A stretch of 64,000 nucleotides of DNA, taken from Alistipes sp. Its GTDB lineage: Bacteria; Bacteroidota; Bacteroidia; Bacteroidales; Rikenellaceae. A model generated the notes under the pieces. That model was not told the origin of the DNA, did no database searches, and saw nothing but the letters and a program-made list of their open reading frames with translations. Shown piece after piece: positions 56,074-64,000 of the stretch; position 1 is the first letter of the stretch, and every line of letters starts with the position of its first letter. The translations under genes and the position numbers were made by a program. The stretch is taken from assembly GCA_020026415.1 (NCBI GenBank), contig JAHHQL010000009.1, positions 1 to 64,000 on the forward strand, read 5' to 3'.

Positions 56074-57450
56074 ATGAATCAGTATATTGTTGTTGGTCTC
56101 GTCTTTTTGGTGGTAATCGTTCTTTTGGCGACCAACAAAAAATTGGTGGAAACACTCAAGAACATGTATAAGATCGAGGAGTTGCGCAAGCGTGTGTTCT
56201 ACACGATTGGCCTCTTGCTGATCTATCGCTTGGGTAGTTTCATCGTAATCCCGGGTGTCAACCCCGAAGCATTGTCGCAAGGTGGCGGACTGGCAAGCCA
56301 AGTCGAAGGAAACGGTCTGCTCGGTCTTCTCGATGTCTTCTCGGGAGGTGCATTCAGCAATGCAGCAATCTTCGCTTTGGGTGTGATGCCTTATATCACC
56401 GCTTCCATTATCATCCAGCTGATGGGTATGATGGTTCCCTATTTCCAGAAAATGCAGAAAGAGGGTGAGAGCGGTCGTCGTAAAATGAATCAGTGGACGC
56501 GCTTTTTGACGATCGGCGTGCTGTTGCTGCAAGGCCCGGCTTATATCGCCAATCTCTACGCTCAGGCGTCCGATGCATTCGTTTACGGAAACTCTTTCGG
56601 CGTTGTTGCCATGATGACCCTGATCCTGATTGCCGGTACCATGTTTATCATGTGGCTCGGTGAGAAGATCACGGACAAGGGTATCGGTAACGGCATTTCG
56701 CTGATCATCATGATTGGTATCGTGGCACGTCTGCCCCACGCGCTGTTGGCTGAGGTCAATGCTCGTTTCCAGACGTCGAGCGGTAGTGCAATCATGTTGA
56801 TCCTCGAATTGGTGTTGCTCTTCCTCGTGTTCATGGCCACCATCGCCTTGGTACAGGCAGTCCGCAAGGTTCCTGTACAGTATGCCAAACGTATCGTCGG
56901 TAACAAACAGTATGGCGGTGTACGTCAGTACATCCCCCTGAAGATGAATGCGGCTAACGTAATGCCCATCATCTTCGCACAGGCTCTGATGTTTATTCCG
57001 GCGTTGTTCTCAGGCTCGGCAGTTGGTAATGCATTCGCCAGCATGACCGGTTTCTGGTACAACTTTACGCTTGCAGTGTTGGTAATTGCGTTCACTTACT
57101 TCTATACCGCAATTATCATCAATCCTCAAATGATGGCCGATGACATGAAGCGCAACGGCGGCTTTATTCCGGGAGTGAAACCGGGTAAACAAACCGTAAA
57201 CTACATCGATACCATCATGACGCGCATTACCCTTCCGGGTTCGATCTTCCTGGCACTCGTGGCAATCATGCCCGCACTGGCCATGAAGTTCTTGGGCATT
57301 CAGCAGTCGTTCGCCTACTTCTACGGCGGTACTTCGTTGCTGATTATGGTTGGTGTTGTGCTCGACACTCTGAAACAAATAGAGAGCTACCTGTTGATGC
57401 GCCACTACGATGGTCTGATGAAGACCGGCCGTATTCAGGGTCGTCACTAA
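56074..57450 (+). CDS. secY: Protein translocase channel subunit SecY
   Basis: SecY forms the Sec translocation pore. The 458-residue protein has the expected ten helices starting at MYKIEELRKRVFYTIGLLLIYR (about residue 31). Conserved stretches include MGMMVPYFQKMQKEGESGRR and GTSLLIMVGVVLDTLKQIES. Before that lies an extra N-terminal stretch (MNQYIVVGLVFLVVIVLLAT, about 1-20) that is hydrophobic enough to be another membrane helix; most SecY proteins start near KLVETLKN. The next usable start would be a TTG/GTG at about residue 24, so either an annotation choice or an extra helix is possible. It precedes map by 36 bp. Confidence 0.94.
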   Translation: MNQYIVVGLVFLVVIVLLATNKKLVETLKNMYKIEELRKRVFYTIGLLLIYRLGSFIVIPGVNPEALSQGGGLASQVEGNGLLGLLDVFSGGAFSNAAIFALGVMPYITASIIIQLMGMMVPYFQKMQKEGESGRRKMNQWTRFLTIGVLLLQGPAYIANLYAQASDAFVYGNSFGVVAMMTLILIAGTMFIMWLGEKITDKGIGNGISLIIMIGIVARLPHALLAEVNARFQTSSGSAIMLILELVLLFLVFMATIALVQAVRKVPVQYAKRIVGNKQYGGVRQYIPLKMNAANVMPIIFAQALMFIPALFSGSAVGNAFASMTGFWYNFTLAVLVIAFTYFYTAIIINPQMMADDMKRNGGFIPGVKPGKQTVNYIDTIMTRITLPGSIFLALVAIMPALAMKFLGIQQSFAYFYGGTSLLIMVGVVLDTLKQIESYLLMRHYDGLMKTGRIQGRH

Positions 57451-57486
57451 CAGGGTTTTTCCGGTGAGTTTTATTTAACACAAAGC

Positions 57487-58263
57487 ATGATATTTTTAAA
57501 AACAGACGAGGAGATCGAATTGCTCCGTGAGAACAACCATCTGGTTGCGATGACTCTTGCAGAAGTGGGTCGCCACATTCGCGCAGGCGTATCGACTGCC
57601 GAATTGGACAAAATCGGTGACGAATTTATTCGTGATCACGGAGCAGTACCCGCTTTCCTGGGATATGACGGCTACCCTGCATCGTTGTGTATTTCGGTCA
57701 ATGAGCATGTGGTACACGGTATTCCCTCCGCGAAACAGATCCTGAAAGACGGGGATATTGTTTCGGTCGATTGCGGTACGTTTATGAAGGGGTTTGTTGG
57801 TGATTCGGCTTATACATTTGCCGTGGGAGAGGTTGGCGAAGAAGTACGCCGACTGATGGACGTCACCAAAGAGGCTCTTTGTAGAGGTGTCGCACAGGCC
57901 AAGGCCGGAAATCGCGTAGGCGATATTTCGGCAGCAGTGCAGAATTATGCCGAGAGTTTTGGTTACGGCGTCGTTCGTGAGCTTGAAGGACACGGCTTGG
58001 GTCGAAGAATGCACGAGGACCCGGGCGTTCCCAATTATGGCGCACGCGGCCGCGGCCCTCTGTTGAAAGAGGGTATGGTAATCTGCATTGAGCCCATGAT
58101 TACGATGGGCAACAAGGCTATTGTATTCGAACAGGACGGTTGGACGGTCCGCACGCGCGATCGCAAACCTGCCGCTCATTTCGAGAAGGCAGTCGCCATT
58201 CGCAAGAACGGACCGGATGTTTTGACAGATTATGATATCATCGAACAAGCAATTTTAAAGTAA
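57487..58263 (+). CDS. map: Methionine aminopeptidase, type I
   Basis: Removes the initiator methionine after deformylation. 258 residues with the metal-site motifs VVHGIPS (histidine), VSVDCGT and GDSAYTF (aspartates), [14 protein letters not shown] (histidine), CIEPMITMG (glutamate) and EQDGWT (glutamate). It is embedded in the spc operon between secY and infA, as in many bacteria. The infA gene follows by 5 bp. Confidence 0.96.
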   Translation: MIFLKTDEEIELLRENNHLVAMTLAEVGRHIRAGVSTAELDKIGDEFIRDHGAVPAFLGYDGYPASLCISVNEHVVHGIPSAKQILKDGDIVSVDCGTFMKGFVGDSAYTFAVGEVGEEVRRLMDVTKEALCRGVAQAKAGNRVGDISAAVQNYAESFGYGVVRELEGHGLGRRMHEDPGVPNYGARGRGPLLKEGMVICIEPMITMGNKAIVFEQDGWTVRTRDRKPAAHFEKAVAIRKNGPDVLTDYDIIEQAILK

Positions 58264-58268
58264 ACTCT

Positions 58269-58487
58269 ATGGCAAAACAGGCTGCTATCGAACGGGACGG
58301 TACGATCATTGAGGCTCTTTCCAACGCAATGTTCCGCGTTGAATTGGACAACGGCCACATCCTTACCGCCCACATCTCCGGAAAGATGCGTATGCATTAC
58401 ATCAAGATTCTTCCGGGGGACAAAGTTAAAGTTGAGATGACTCCCTACGATTTGACGAAGGGACGTATCTCTTTCAGGTACAAATAA
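58269..58487 (+). CDS. infA: Translation initiation factor IF-1
   Basis: 72 residues: [40 protein letters not shown] and the KGRISFRYK end. IF-1 occupies the ribosomal A site during initiation. Confidence 0.97.
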   Translation: MAKQAAIERDGTIIEALSNAMFRVELDNGHILTAHISGKMRMHYIKILPGDKVKVEMTPYDLTKGRISFRYK

Positions 58488-58500
58488 AAGGCTTGACACC

Positions 58501-58617
58501 ATGAAAGTAAAAGCATCTATCAAAAAGAGAAGCGAGGATTGCAAGATCGTTAAGCGTAAAGGCAAACTTTATGTGATCTGCAAGAAGAATCCCAAGTTTA
58601 AAATGCGCCAAGGGTAA
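58501..58617 (+). CDS. rpmJ: 50S ribosomal protein L36, partial zinc site
   Basis: An ATG at 58501 opens 38 codons: [20 protein letters not shown], then [18 protein letters not shown]. This is L36 by order (between infA and rpsM) and sequence. The zinc-binding form has C11, C14, C27 and H33; here C14 and C27 remain but positions 11 and 33 are S and F. The fold is likely kept without zinc, as in other C-minus forms. Confidence 0.95.
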   Translation: MKVKASIKKRSEDCKIVKRKGKLYVICKKNPKFKMRQG

Positions 58618-58660
58618 TGTTTAAACTTAAACGGTTAATTAAAGAAGAAAAAGAATTTAT

Positions 58661-59041
58661 ATGGCACGTATAGTCGGTGTAGATTTACCAAAAAACAAGA
58701 GAGGCGAGATCGGCTTGACCTACATTTACGGTATCGGTCGTTCGACGGCTCGCAACATTCTCGACAAGGCTGGCATCAGCTATGACCTGAAGGTCGAAGA
58801 GTGGTCTGACGATCAAGTAGGTGCAATTCGTTCGACGATTGCCGAACTGGGCATCAAAGTCGAGGGCGAATGCCGTTCGATCGTACAGTTGAATATCAAA
58901 CGTCTGATGGATATCGGTTGCTACCGTGGTATCCGTCACCGTCTGGGTCTTCCGGTTCGCGGTCAATCGACCAAGAACAACGCGCGTACTCGCAAGGGTC
59001 GCAAGAAGACTGTAGCAAACAAGAAAAAGGCAACAAAGTAA
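58661..59041 (+). CDS. rpsM: 30S ribosomal protein S13
   Basis: 126 residues; [40 protein letters not shown] and a lysine-rich tail that reaches the P site. Opens the alpha part of the cluster (rpsM-rpsK-rpsD-rpoA-rplQ). Confidence 0.97.
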   Translation: MARIVGVDLPKNKRGEIGLTYIYGIGRSTARNILDKAGISYDLKVEEWSDDQVGAIRSTIAELGIKVEGECRSIVQLNIKRLMDIGCYRGIRHRLGLPVRGQSTKNNARTRKGRKKTVANKKKATK

Positions 59042-59054
59042 TCTTTAGAGAATT

Positions 59055-59444
59055 ATGGCAAAGAAAACTGGAACAGTTAAGAAAAAGGTTGTCAAGGTTG
59101 GTGCAATGGGCAATGCCTATGTTCACTCGACCTTCAACAACGTGATCATCACCATCACCAATGAGGTGGGTGACGTCATCAGCTGGGCTTCGGCCGGTAA
59201 GATGGGTTTCCGTGGTTCGAAAAAGAATACCCCCTACGCAGCTCAGACTGCTGCCGCAGACTGCGCAAAGGTTGCATACGACATGGGTCTGCGCAAGGTG
59301 AAAGTCTATGTAAAGGGTCCGGGTGCAGGTCGTGAGTCGGCCGTTCGTACCATCCACGGTGCAGGTATCGAGGTAATGGAGATTATCGACGTTACTCCGC
59401 TGCCCCACAACGGTTGCCGTGCTCCTAACCGTCGCAGAGTCTAA
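59055..59444 (+). CDS. rpsK: 30S ribosomal protein S11
   Basis: 129 residues; [40 protein letters not shown] and [14 protein letters not shown]11 lines the mRNA exit channel on the 30S platform. Confidence 0.97.
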   Translation: MAKKTGTVKKKVVKVGAMGNAYVHSTFNNVIITITNEVGDVISWASAGKMGFRGSKKNTPYAAQTAAADCAKVAYDMGLRKVKVYVKGPGAGRESAVRTIHGAGIEVMEIIDVTPLPHNGCRAPNRRRV

Positions 59445-59502
59445 TTCTCGGAAATTTGATTCGTACGTTTAGGAATATTCAACTTATTTAACAGTTAAAA
59501 CA

Positions 59503-60111
59503 ATGGGAAAATATATAGGACCAAAATCGAAGATCGCCAGAAGATTCGGCGAAGCTATTTACGGTGCGGACAGAGTGCTCGAGAAGCGTAACTATCCTCC
59601 CGGCCAGCACGGTTTGGCACGCAAGCGCAAAAAGGTGTCTGAGTACGGTATGCAGTTGACCGAGAAGCAGAAGGCCAAGTTCACTTACGGATTGCTTGAG
59701 AAGCAGTTCTCGCGTACCTATGAGGCCGCAGCCCGTATGGGCGGTATTACCGGTGATCACCTGTTGCAGTTGCTCGAGCAGCGTCTGGACAACGTGGTTT
59801 ACCGTCTGGGTATCGCTCCGACGCGCGCCGCAGCCCGTCAGTTGGTATCTCACCGTCACATCTGCGTTAATGGTAATGTCGTAAACATCCCTTCGTACAC
59901 GTTGCGTGTAGGTGATATCGTATCGGTACGCGAGAAGTCGAAGAGTCTGGAGGTGATCACCTCGTCGCTCGCCGGTGCTCAGAAGAGCCGCTACGCATGG
60001 CTTGAGTGGGATAACGCCACGATGAGTGGTAAGTTTATCCAGCTGCCCGAACGCGAGGAGATTCCGGAGAATATCAAAGAGCAGCTCATCGTCGAGTTGT
60101 ACTCGAAGTAG
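59503..60111 (+). CDS. rpsD: 30S ribosomal protein S4, zinc-free form
   Basis: 202 residues: [20 protein letters not shown], a cysteine-free N-terminal domain, and the S4 RNA-binding domain [21 protein letters not shown]4 nucleates 30S assembly; in E. coli it represses the alpha operon. Confidence 0.97.
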   Translation: MGKYIGPKSKIARRFGEAIYGADRVLEKRNYPPGQHGLARKRKKVSEYGMQLTEKQKAKFTYGLLEKQFSRTYEAAARMGGITGDHLLQLLEQRLDNVVYRLGIAPTRAAARQLVSHRHICVNGNVVNIPSYTLRVGDIVSVREKSKSLEVITSSLAGAQKSRYAWLEWDNATMSGKFIQLPEREEIPENIKEQLIVELYSK

Positions 60112-60135
60112 TAATTAAATGAATTCAACATTATT

Positions 60136-61128
60136 ATGGCAATATTAGCATTCCAGAAACCTGAGAAGGTTATTATGCTCGAATCGACGCCCTCGTTCGG
60201 AAAATTTGAGTTCCGTCCGTTGGAGCCTGGATTCGGTATGACTGTCGGTAACGCCTTACGTCGTATCCTGCTCTCTTCACTGGAGGGTTACGCGATCACG
60301 ACTGTCAAGGTTGCCGGTGTCGATCACGAGTTTGCCGCCATCCCCGGCGTGATGGAGGACATGTTGAACATCATCCTCAATCTCAAACAGATCCGTTTTA
60401 TCCGCACGGTTGAAAATCAGGATGCCGAGAAGGTGTCGGTAAACGTTGCGGGAGTAACGGAATTGACTGCCGGATATATCTCGAATTATTTGTCGTTCTT
60501 CAAAGTTCTGAATCCCGATCTGGTGATCTGTCACCTTGCTCCGGGCACGAAGATGCAGATTACCCTTACCATCGGCAAGGGTCGCGGTTACGTGCCTTCG
60601 GAGGAGAACCGACCTGCCGATTGCGAATTTGGAACGCTGCCCATCGACTCGATCTTCACCCCGATCAAGAACGTAAAGTACTCGATCGAGAACTATCGTG
60701 TTGAGCAGAAGACCGACTACGAGAAGTTGAATTTGGAAATTACTACCGATGGGTCTATTCACCCCAAGGAGGCTCTGAAAGAAGCCGCCAAGATCCTCAT
60801 CCAGCACTTCATGCTCTTCTCCGACGAGAAGATCACCGTCAATATGGAAGATTCGAACGAGACCGAGGAATTTGATGAAGATGTACTGCACATGCGTCAG
60901 CTTCTGAAGACGAAACTCGCCGATCAGGATCTTTCGGTGCGTGCGTTGAACTGCCTCCGCGCAGCCGACGTGGACACGGTTGGCGACCTCGTGAAGTTGA
61001 ACCGTACCGACTTGCTGAAGTTCCGTAACTTCGGTAAAAAGTCGCTCACGGAACTTGATGAGTTGTTGGCTTCGCTGAACCTTAAGTTCGGTATGGATGT
61101 ATCAATTTACAAACTTGACAAAGATTAA
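60136..61128 (+). CDS. rpoA: RNA polymerase alpha subunit
   Basis: 330 residues. The N-terminal dimerisation domain has [20 protein letters not shown], and the C-terminal domain (about 255-330) has [20 protein letters not shown] and [20 protein letters not shown], used to contact regulators and upstream DNA. Located between rpsD and rplQ as usual. Confidence 0.97.
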   Translation: MAILAFQKPEKVIMLESTPSFGKFEFRPLEPGFGMTVGNALRRILLSSLEGYAITTVKVAGVDHEFAAIPGVMEDMLNIILNLKQIRFIRTVENQDAEKVSVNVAGVTELTAGYISNYLSFFKVLNPDLVICHLAPGTKMQITLTIGKGRGYVPSEENRPADCEFGTLPIDSIFTPIKNVKYSIENYRVEQKTDYEKLNLEITTDGSIHPKEALKEAAKILIQHFMLFSDEKITVNMEDSNETEEFDEDVLHMRQLLKTKLADQDLSVRALNCLRAADVDTVGDLVKLNRTDLLKFRNFGKKSLTELDELLASLNLKFGMDVSIYKLDKD

Positions 61129-61130
61129 TC

Positions 61131-61694
61131 ATGAGACACAATAAGAATTTTAACCACCTCGGCCGTCAGGCAGGTCACCGCAAAGCTCTGCTTTCGAACA
61201 TGGCTTCGTCGCTGATTCTGCACAAGCGTATTGAAACTACTTTGGCAAAAGCCAAGGCCGTGCGTCAGTTCATCGAGCCTTTGGTAACTCGTTCCAAAGA
61301 GGACACTACGCATTCGCGTCGTGTCGTATTCTCGTACCTCAAGCAGAAGGAGGCCGTTACGGAGTTGTTCCGTACGATCGCTCCGAAGATTGCCGATCGT
61401 CCGGGCGGTTACACCCGCATCCTGAAGACCGGTTTCCGTCTGGGCGATGCAGCCGACATGTGCATCATCGAGTTCGTTGATTTCAACGATGCTTACACCA
61501 AGGGTATTGCACCCGAGGCAGTAGCCGCTGAGGCAAAACCCAAGACTCGTCGTTCGCGCAAAAAATCGACTGACGCAGTAGAGGATGCAGTCGTAGAGGG
61601 CGAAAAGAAGGCTCGTAAGGCCGCTGCCCCCAAGGCTGCCAAGGCTTCGGCACCGAAGGTTGCAAAGAAGACCAACGTAGGTAAGAAGATGTAA
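61131..61694 (+). CDS. rplQ: 50S ribosomal protein L17 with C-terminal extension
   Basis: The first 120 residues are a complete L17 ([60 protein letters not shown]). The remaining 65 residues are an alanine/lysine-rich tail ([38 protein letters not shown]) not found in E. coli L17 but reported for Bacteroidetes. It starts two bases after rpoA and is the last gene of the cluster. Confidence 0.96.
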   Translation: MRHNKNFNHLGRQAGHRKALLSNMASSLILHKRIETTLAKAKAVRQFIEPLVTRSKEDTTHSRRVVFSYLKQKEAVTELFRTIAPKIADRPGGYTRILKTGFRLGDAADMCIIEFVDFNDAYTKGIAPEAVAAEAKPKTRRSRKKSTDAVEDAVVEGEKKARKAAAPKAAKASAPKVAKKTNVGKKM

Positions 61695-61893
61695 TTTCTT
61701 CCGATCCCGTGGGTGTGCAGCGTAACATCCGAGGGGTGAGCAGAGTGAGGGGCAGGGCGAGTAGCCGGGAGCAAGTAGAAACGAGCAGTCGGACGAAAGC
61801 GAAGCCTTGAGCAAAAAATGGGGCGCGTGCGAAAGCACGAGTAACCATCGAATCGAAACACCACTTCGAGGTATTACGCCACGTCACCTTATA

Positions 61894-61936
61894 AAAAATC
61901 CGCAAATCGAGTAAACTCGGTTTGCGGATTTTTCGT
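61894..61936 (+). terminator. Terminator of the ribosomal supercluster
   Basis: The arms aaaaatccgcaaatcgag and ctcggtttgcggattttt pair over 18 bases with one wobble around a four-base loop, followed by T. Confidence 0.9.
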
Positions 61937-62246
61937 GTTTGGGGATGAACGAGAGGGAAAAAGGTGTGTCTGACGTAAAATAAGAGGAAGGGGGAGATTT
62001 TGGAGCGGAGTGTATTTCGGCATGTATTCGGTGTGTGTGAAGAGGAGGATGCCGGGAGAAAAATGGAAATAGAGGAAAGCAGGCAAGTCGGATAAGAGGG
62101 GAGAGGCAGGGGACGGTGTATAAAAGAAGAGGGGGCGTATTGCCGGGCGGGGCGAAATAAGGGGCGGAGTCTGTGAATCGTTGTATGTCCTGTTGTCTTT
62201 TTCGGAGGCAGAAGTGGGGCAAGAGGGCATATTCCGGCATAAGAAA

Positions 62247-62282
62247 ACGAGGCTTTTATTTGTAAAAGCCTCGTTTTCTTAT
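62247..62282 (-). terminator. Terminator of the BACON lipoprotein gene
   Basis: The arms aaaacgaggctttta and taaaagcctcgtttt form a perfect 15-base hairpin, with U on either strand's 3' side. Confidence 0.9.
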
Positions 62283-62296
62283 TTCAGAGAGTATGT

Positions 62297-63706
62297 CTAT
62301 TCATAGGTTACCGTGTAGGTAAAAACATTCTCTTCGTCGCGTAATTTTGTTTTTTTCTCGTTTTTCCGCTCAAATTTATAGCCCATTTCTGGGTAGTCGG
62401 GATCCTGCAATTCGTGACCGACATGATTCTCGTAATAGAGTTCATATACTTCATACGGGGTCGTGTACGAGAATTTTGTCACATTTTTATCCCCATCAAA
62501 TTCATAATTAATGTCGTAGTACTCGGATGGAAATTCTATGATTGTTTTGGTTATTTTATGCACTTTCCCCGGTTCCTGATACTTGGGGACAGGGGAACAC
62601 AATTCGTCATAGTCGTCTCTCGTAAGTTCCATCAGGCAATCCGAACCCTTGCCCAACAAACCGATTTGCATCAGGATTGCTTCATAGCTACTTGTTCCGA
62701 GGCTGAATAAGAACGCATTGAAGTCGATGTTTGTACCGCCGTTCGGATAACGGTGGGGATACAGGGTATTGACATCGAATTCTTGAATGTCATTATCAAC
62801 GGAAGAGGTGTTGGAGAGAACCTCATATTTGGTCAGCAGACCATCGGTGTAATAAAGTTTTTCGCACCAATCTTCATTGTCGTATTTTTTTCTTCTCACT
62901 TCGGACAAACGAGCGTCTTGGGTGTATTTTATTTGGAGACTGTCCGTTTCATTGATTCTGTCTTTGACTTTCGTTACGTTGCCCCTGTCGTTCAGGGAGA
63001 GGATGAGAGTATAGGAATCTTTACTGTCTATCGAAGATCCGTAAACAGATTCGTACTCATAATTCATCGAGATCTCGCCGACGATTCGATAGTCAAACGT
63101 ATAGGTTCGGATCTTTTCTCTGTTCTCGGTTTGGCGATTATGCCAGATCACTTTTGCAACTCTTCCCTGCTGGTCGTAAGAATAGGTGTAGGAGGTGCCG
63201 ATTTCGGGAGTTGAGTACTCTTTTGTATATGTCGTACCGAATACTTCCTTGTAAGAGACCGATTTTACGCGCTTCGTCTTCGGATCAGTCTCTTTTTCTG
63301 CACTTTGTTCGATGGTTATGGTGATTGTCGTGCTGCCACAGATGATACGGATCACGGCTTTGCGGGATTTGCCCGTGAGATTGGGTTCGATGGAAATGGT
63401 GATCGTGTAGTCGCCTGCCTTGTCTCCGCTGTATCGGCTCAGGGTCAGCCAATTCGTTTCGGTTGCTGCTTTAGTGCCTATTTCTTCCACTTCGGCTCTC
63501 CACGGGCCTTTGGTGGTGAATGTAATGCCTTTGTCGAGAGTCGCCGCATCGGCATTGATGATCTGATCTGTTGCCGTCTCTTCCTCCAGAATGATTTCGT
63601 TCTGCTCCTGCGGGTTGGGTTGCGGGTCGGGCTGAGGTTGGGTGTCATCGTTGCTGCATGCTGCAAAGAACGCCATAAGAAGAAATAAAGGGAATAGTTT
63701 TTTCAT
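62297..63706 (-). CDS. BACON-domain surface or periplasmic lipoprotein
   Basis: This 469-residue protein has a lipoprotein signal (MKKLFPLFLLMAFFAAC, lipid cysteine at 17) followed by SNDD and a proline/glutamine linker. Residues about 35-135 fit a BACON domain (GPWRAEV near TNWLTLSRYSGDKAGDYTITIS), a carbohydrate- or mucin-associated immunoglobulin-like fold of Bacteroidetes. The rest (about 145-469) is rich in tyrosine beta-strands (YTYSYDQQGRVAKVIW, YDINYEFDGDKNVTKFSY) like DUF4595 or RHS-type repeat proteins. Cargo unknown. It stands alone with its own terminator. Confidence 0.85.
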   Translation of the reverse strand: MKKLFPLFLLMAFFAACSNDDTQPQPDPQPNPQEQNEIILEEETATDQIINADAATLDKGITFTTKGPWRAEVEEIGTKAATETNWLTLSRYSGDKAGDYTITISIEPNLTGKSRKAVIRIICGSTTITITIEQSAEKETDPKTKRVKSVSYKEVFGTTYTKEYSTPEIGTSYTYSYDQQGRVAKVIWHNRQTENREKIRTYTFDYRIVGEISMNYEYESVYGSSIDSKDSYTLILSLNDRGNVTKVKDRINETDSLQIKYTQDARLSEVRRKKYDNEDWCEKLYYTDGLLTKYEVLSNTSSVDNDIQEFDVNTLYPHRYPNGGTNIDFNAFLFSLGTSSYEAILMQIGLLGKGSDCLMELTRDDYDELCSPVPKYQEPGKVHKITKTIIEFPSEYYDINYEFDGDKNVTKFSYTTPYEVYELYYENHVGHELQDPDYPEMGYKFERKNEKKTKLRDEENVFTYTVTYE

Positions 63707-64000
63707 AATTATTTGTATTTATGAGTTTATATTCTGCAAAATAAATATCTTTTTAAAATTTTTTAAATCACGGGATTCCGTGATTTTTCGAGAGGAATAC
63801 CTATATTTTTAAAAGGGTTTTTACAGAATCTCTTGTCTGTGTGCGATTGCCTGTCCGGGTAAAGATTGTTCGGAACGGACGGATTTTACATCCGTTTCTG
63901 ATGCGGAAGAGAGAGGGAAGAAAAGAAAGAGGGGGGGCGTGCGGAAAGAAACATTTCGTGTCTCTGTGCCTTTTGTAGGAGAAGGGGATAAAGAAAAAGC
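63707..64000. other. Intergenic stretch at the right edge
   Basis: AT-rich upstream region of the lipoprotein gene, then a purine-rich segment from about 63900. No gene or clear hairpin is seen. Confidence 0.5.

Larger units (their letters stand above)
61695..62296. other. Gene-free stretch after the ribosomal cluster
   Basis: No gene is supported. The first 200 bases are a possible 3' UTR with repeated gagca/gagta phrases and a cgtgc-gaaa-gcacg hairpin near 61829-61843, ending in the cluster terminator. From about 61940 to 62240 the plus strand is strongly purine-rich; minus-strand frames there translate to proline/serine/leucine-rich low-complexity protein. Confidence 0.6.

Noticed and set aside
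61884..62240. Two overlapping minus-strand frames of 113 and 118 codons
   Set aside because: They translate a pyrimidine-rich strand into proline/serine/leucine low complexity and overlap the cluster terminator.
1..64000. CRISPR array or complete insertion sequence
   Set aside because: No regularly spaced repeats and no transposase gene were seen.

Overview
The window looks like chromosome from a Bacteroidales bacterium, most likely Alistipes or another Rikenellaceae. Several features support this: -7 elements of the form TAnnTTTG in front of tRNA and housekeeping genes, a giant DUF2723 membrane protein, a BACON-type lipoprotein, a two-ExbD Tol/Ton-type operon, eukaryal-type prolyl-tRNA synthetase, MobB/MobC mobilization genes of the Bacteroides conjugative-element type, and a fairly high GC content for this order. 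The genus is inference; no 16S gene is present.

Layout. 1-2018: degraded end of a conjugative element on the minus strand (5'-truncated relaxase mobB, and mobC/traG that seems to have lost its Walker A region), running off the left edge. 2452-4824: TolQ/ExbB-ExbD proton-channel operon. 5182-8144: ansA, tatD, dprA. 8281: tRNA-Cys. 8395-13405: five minus-strand genes packed end to end (PD-(D/E)XK nuclease, unknown partner, WYL regulator, WG-repeat protein, ADP-ribosylglycohydrolase). A 19-bp direct repeat flanks this block, one copy touching the 3' end of tRNA-Cys; it is the best candidate for an undescribed accessory system here. 13706-18219: hypothetical gene, rpsT, tRNA-Glu, a FecCD/Btu-type ABC importer, tRNA-Pro. 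18340-28987: rlmN, tonB, hflX, upp, an LTA-synthase-like sulfatase, proS, a sigma factor with a 51-codon ORF downstream, a GNAT acetyltransferase, a nitroreductase. 29060-42477: DUF2723 protein, cysS, prfB, namZ-like, glyS, ruvX, def, leuS.

43031-61694 is the merged str-S10-spc-alpha ribosomal supercluster: rpsL, rpsG, fusA, then S10 to L17 with secY, map, infA and rpoA. tuf is absent between fusA and rpsJ. The cluster has its own promoter at about 42942-42970 and a terminator at 61894-61936. It is broken by a 726-bp gene-free stretch between rpsN and rpsH that contains many potential hairpins and a second promoter. 62297-63706 is a surface lipoprotein gene.

Core translation genes are intact. 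The unusual material is the conjugative remnant, the tRNA-Cys-flanked five-gene block, the spacer within the ribosomal cluster, and a few departures from family norms (prfB without the frameshift stop, SecY with an extra N-terminal hydrophobic segment, L36 with half a zinc site). Statements about families come from general knowledge; no database search was run.
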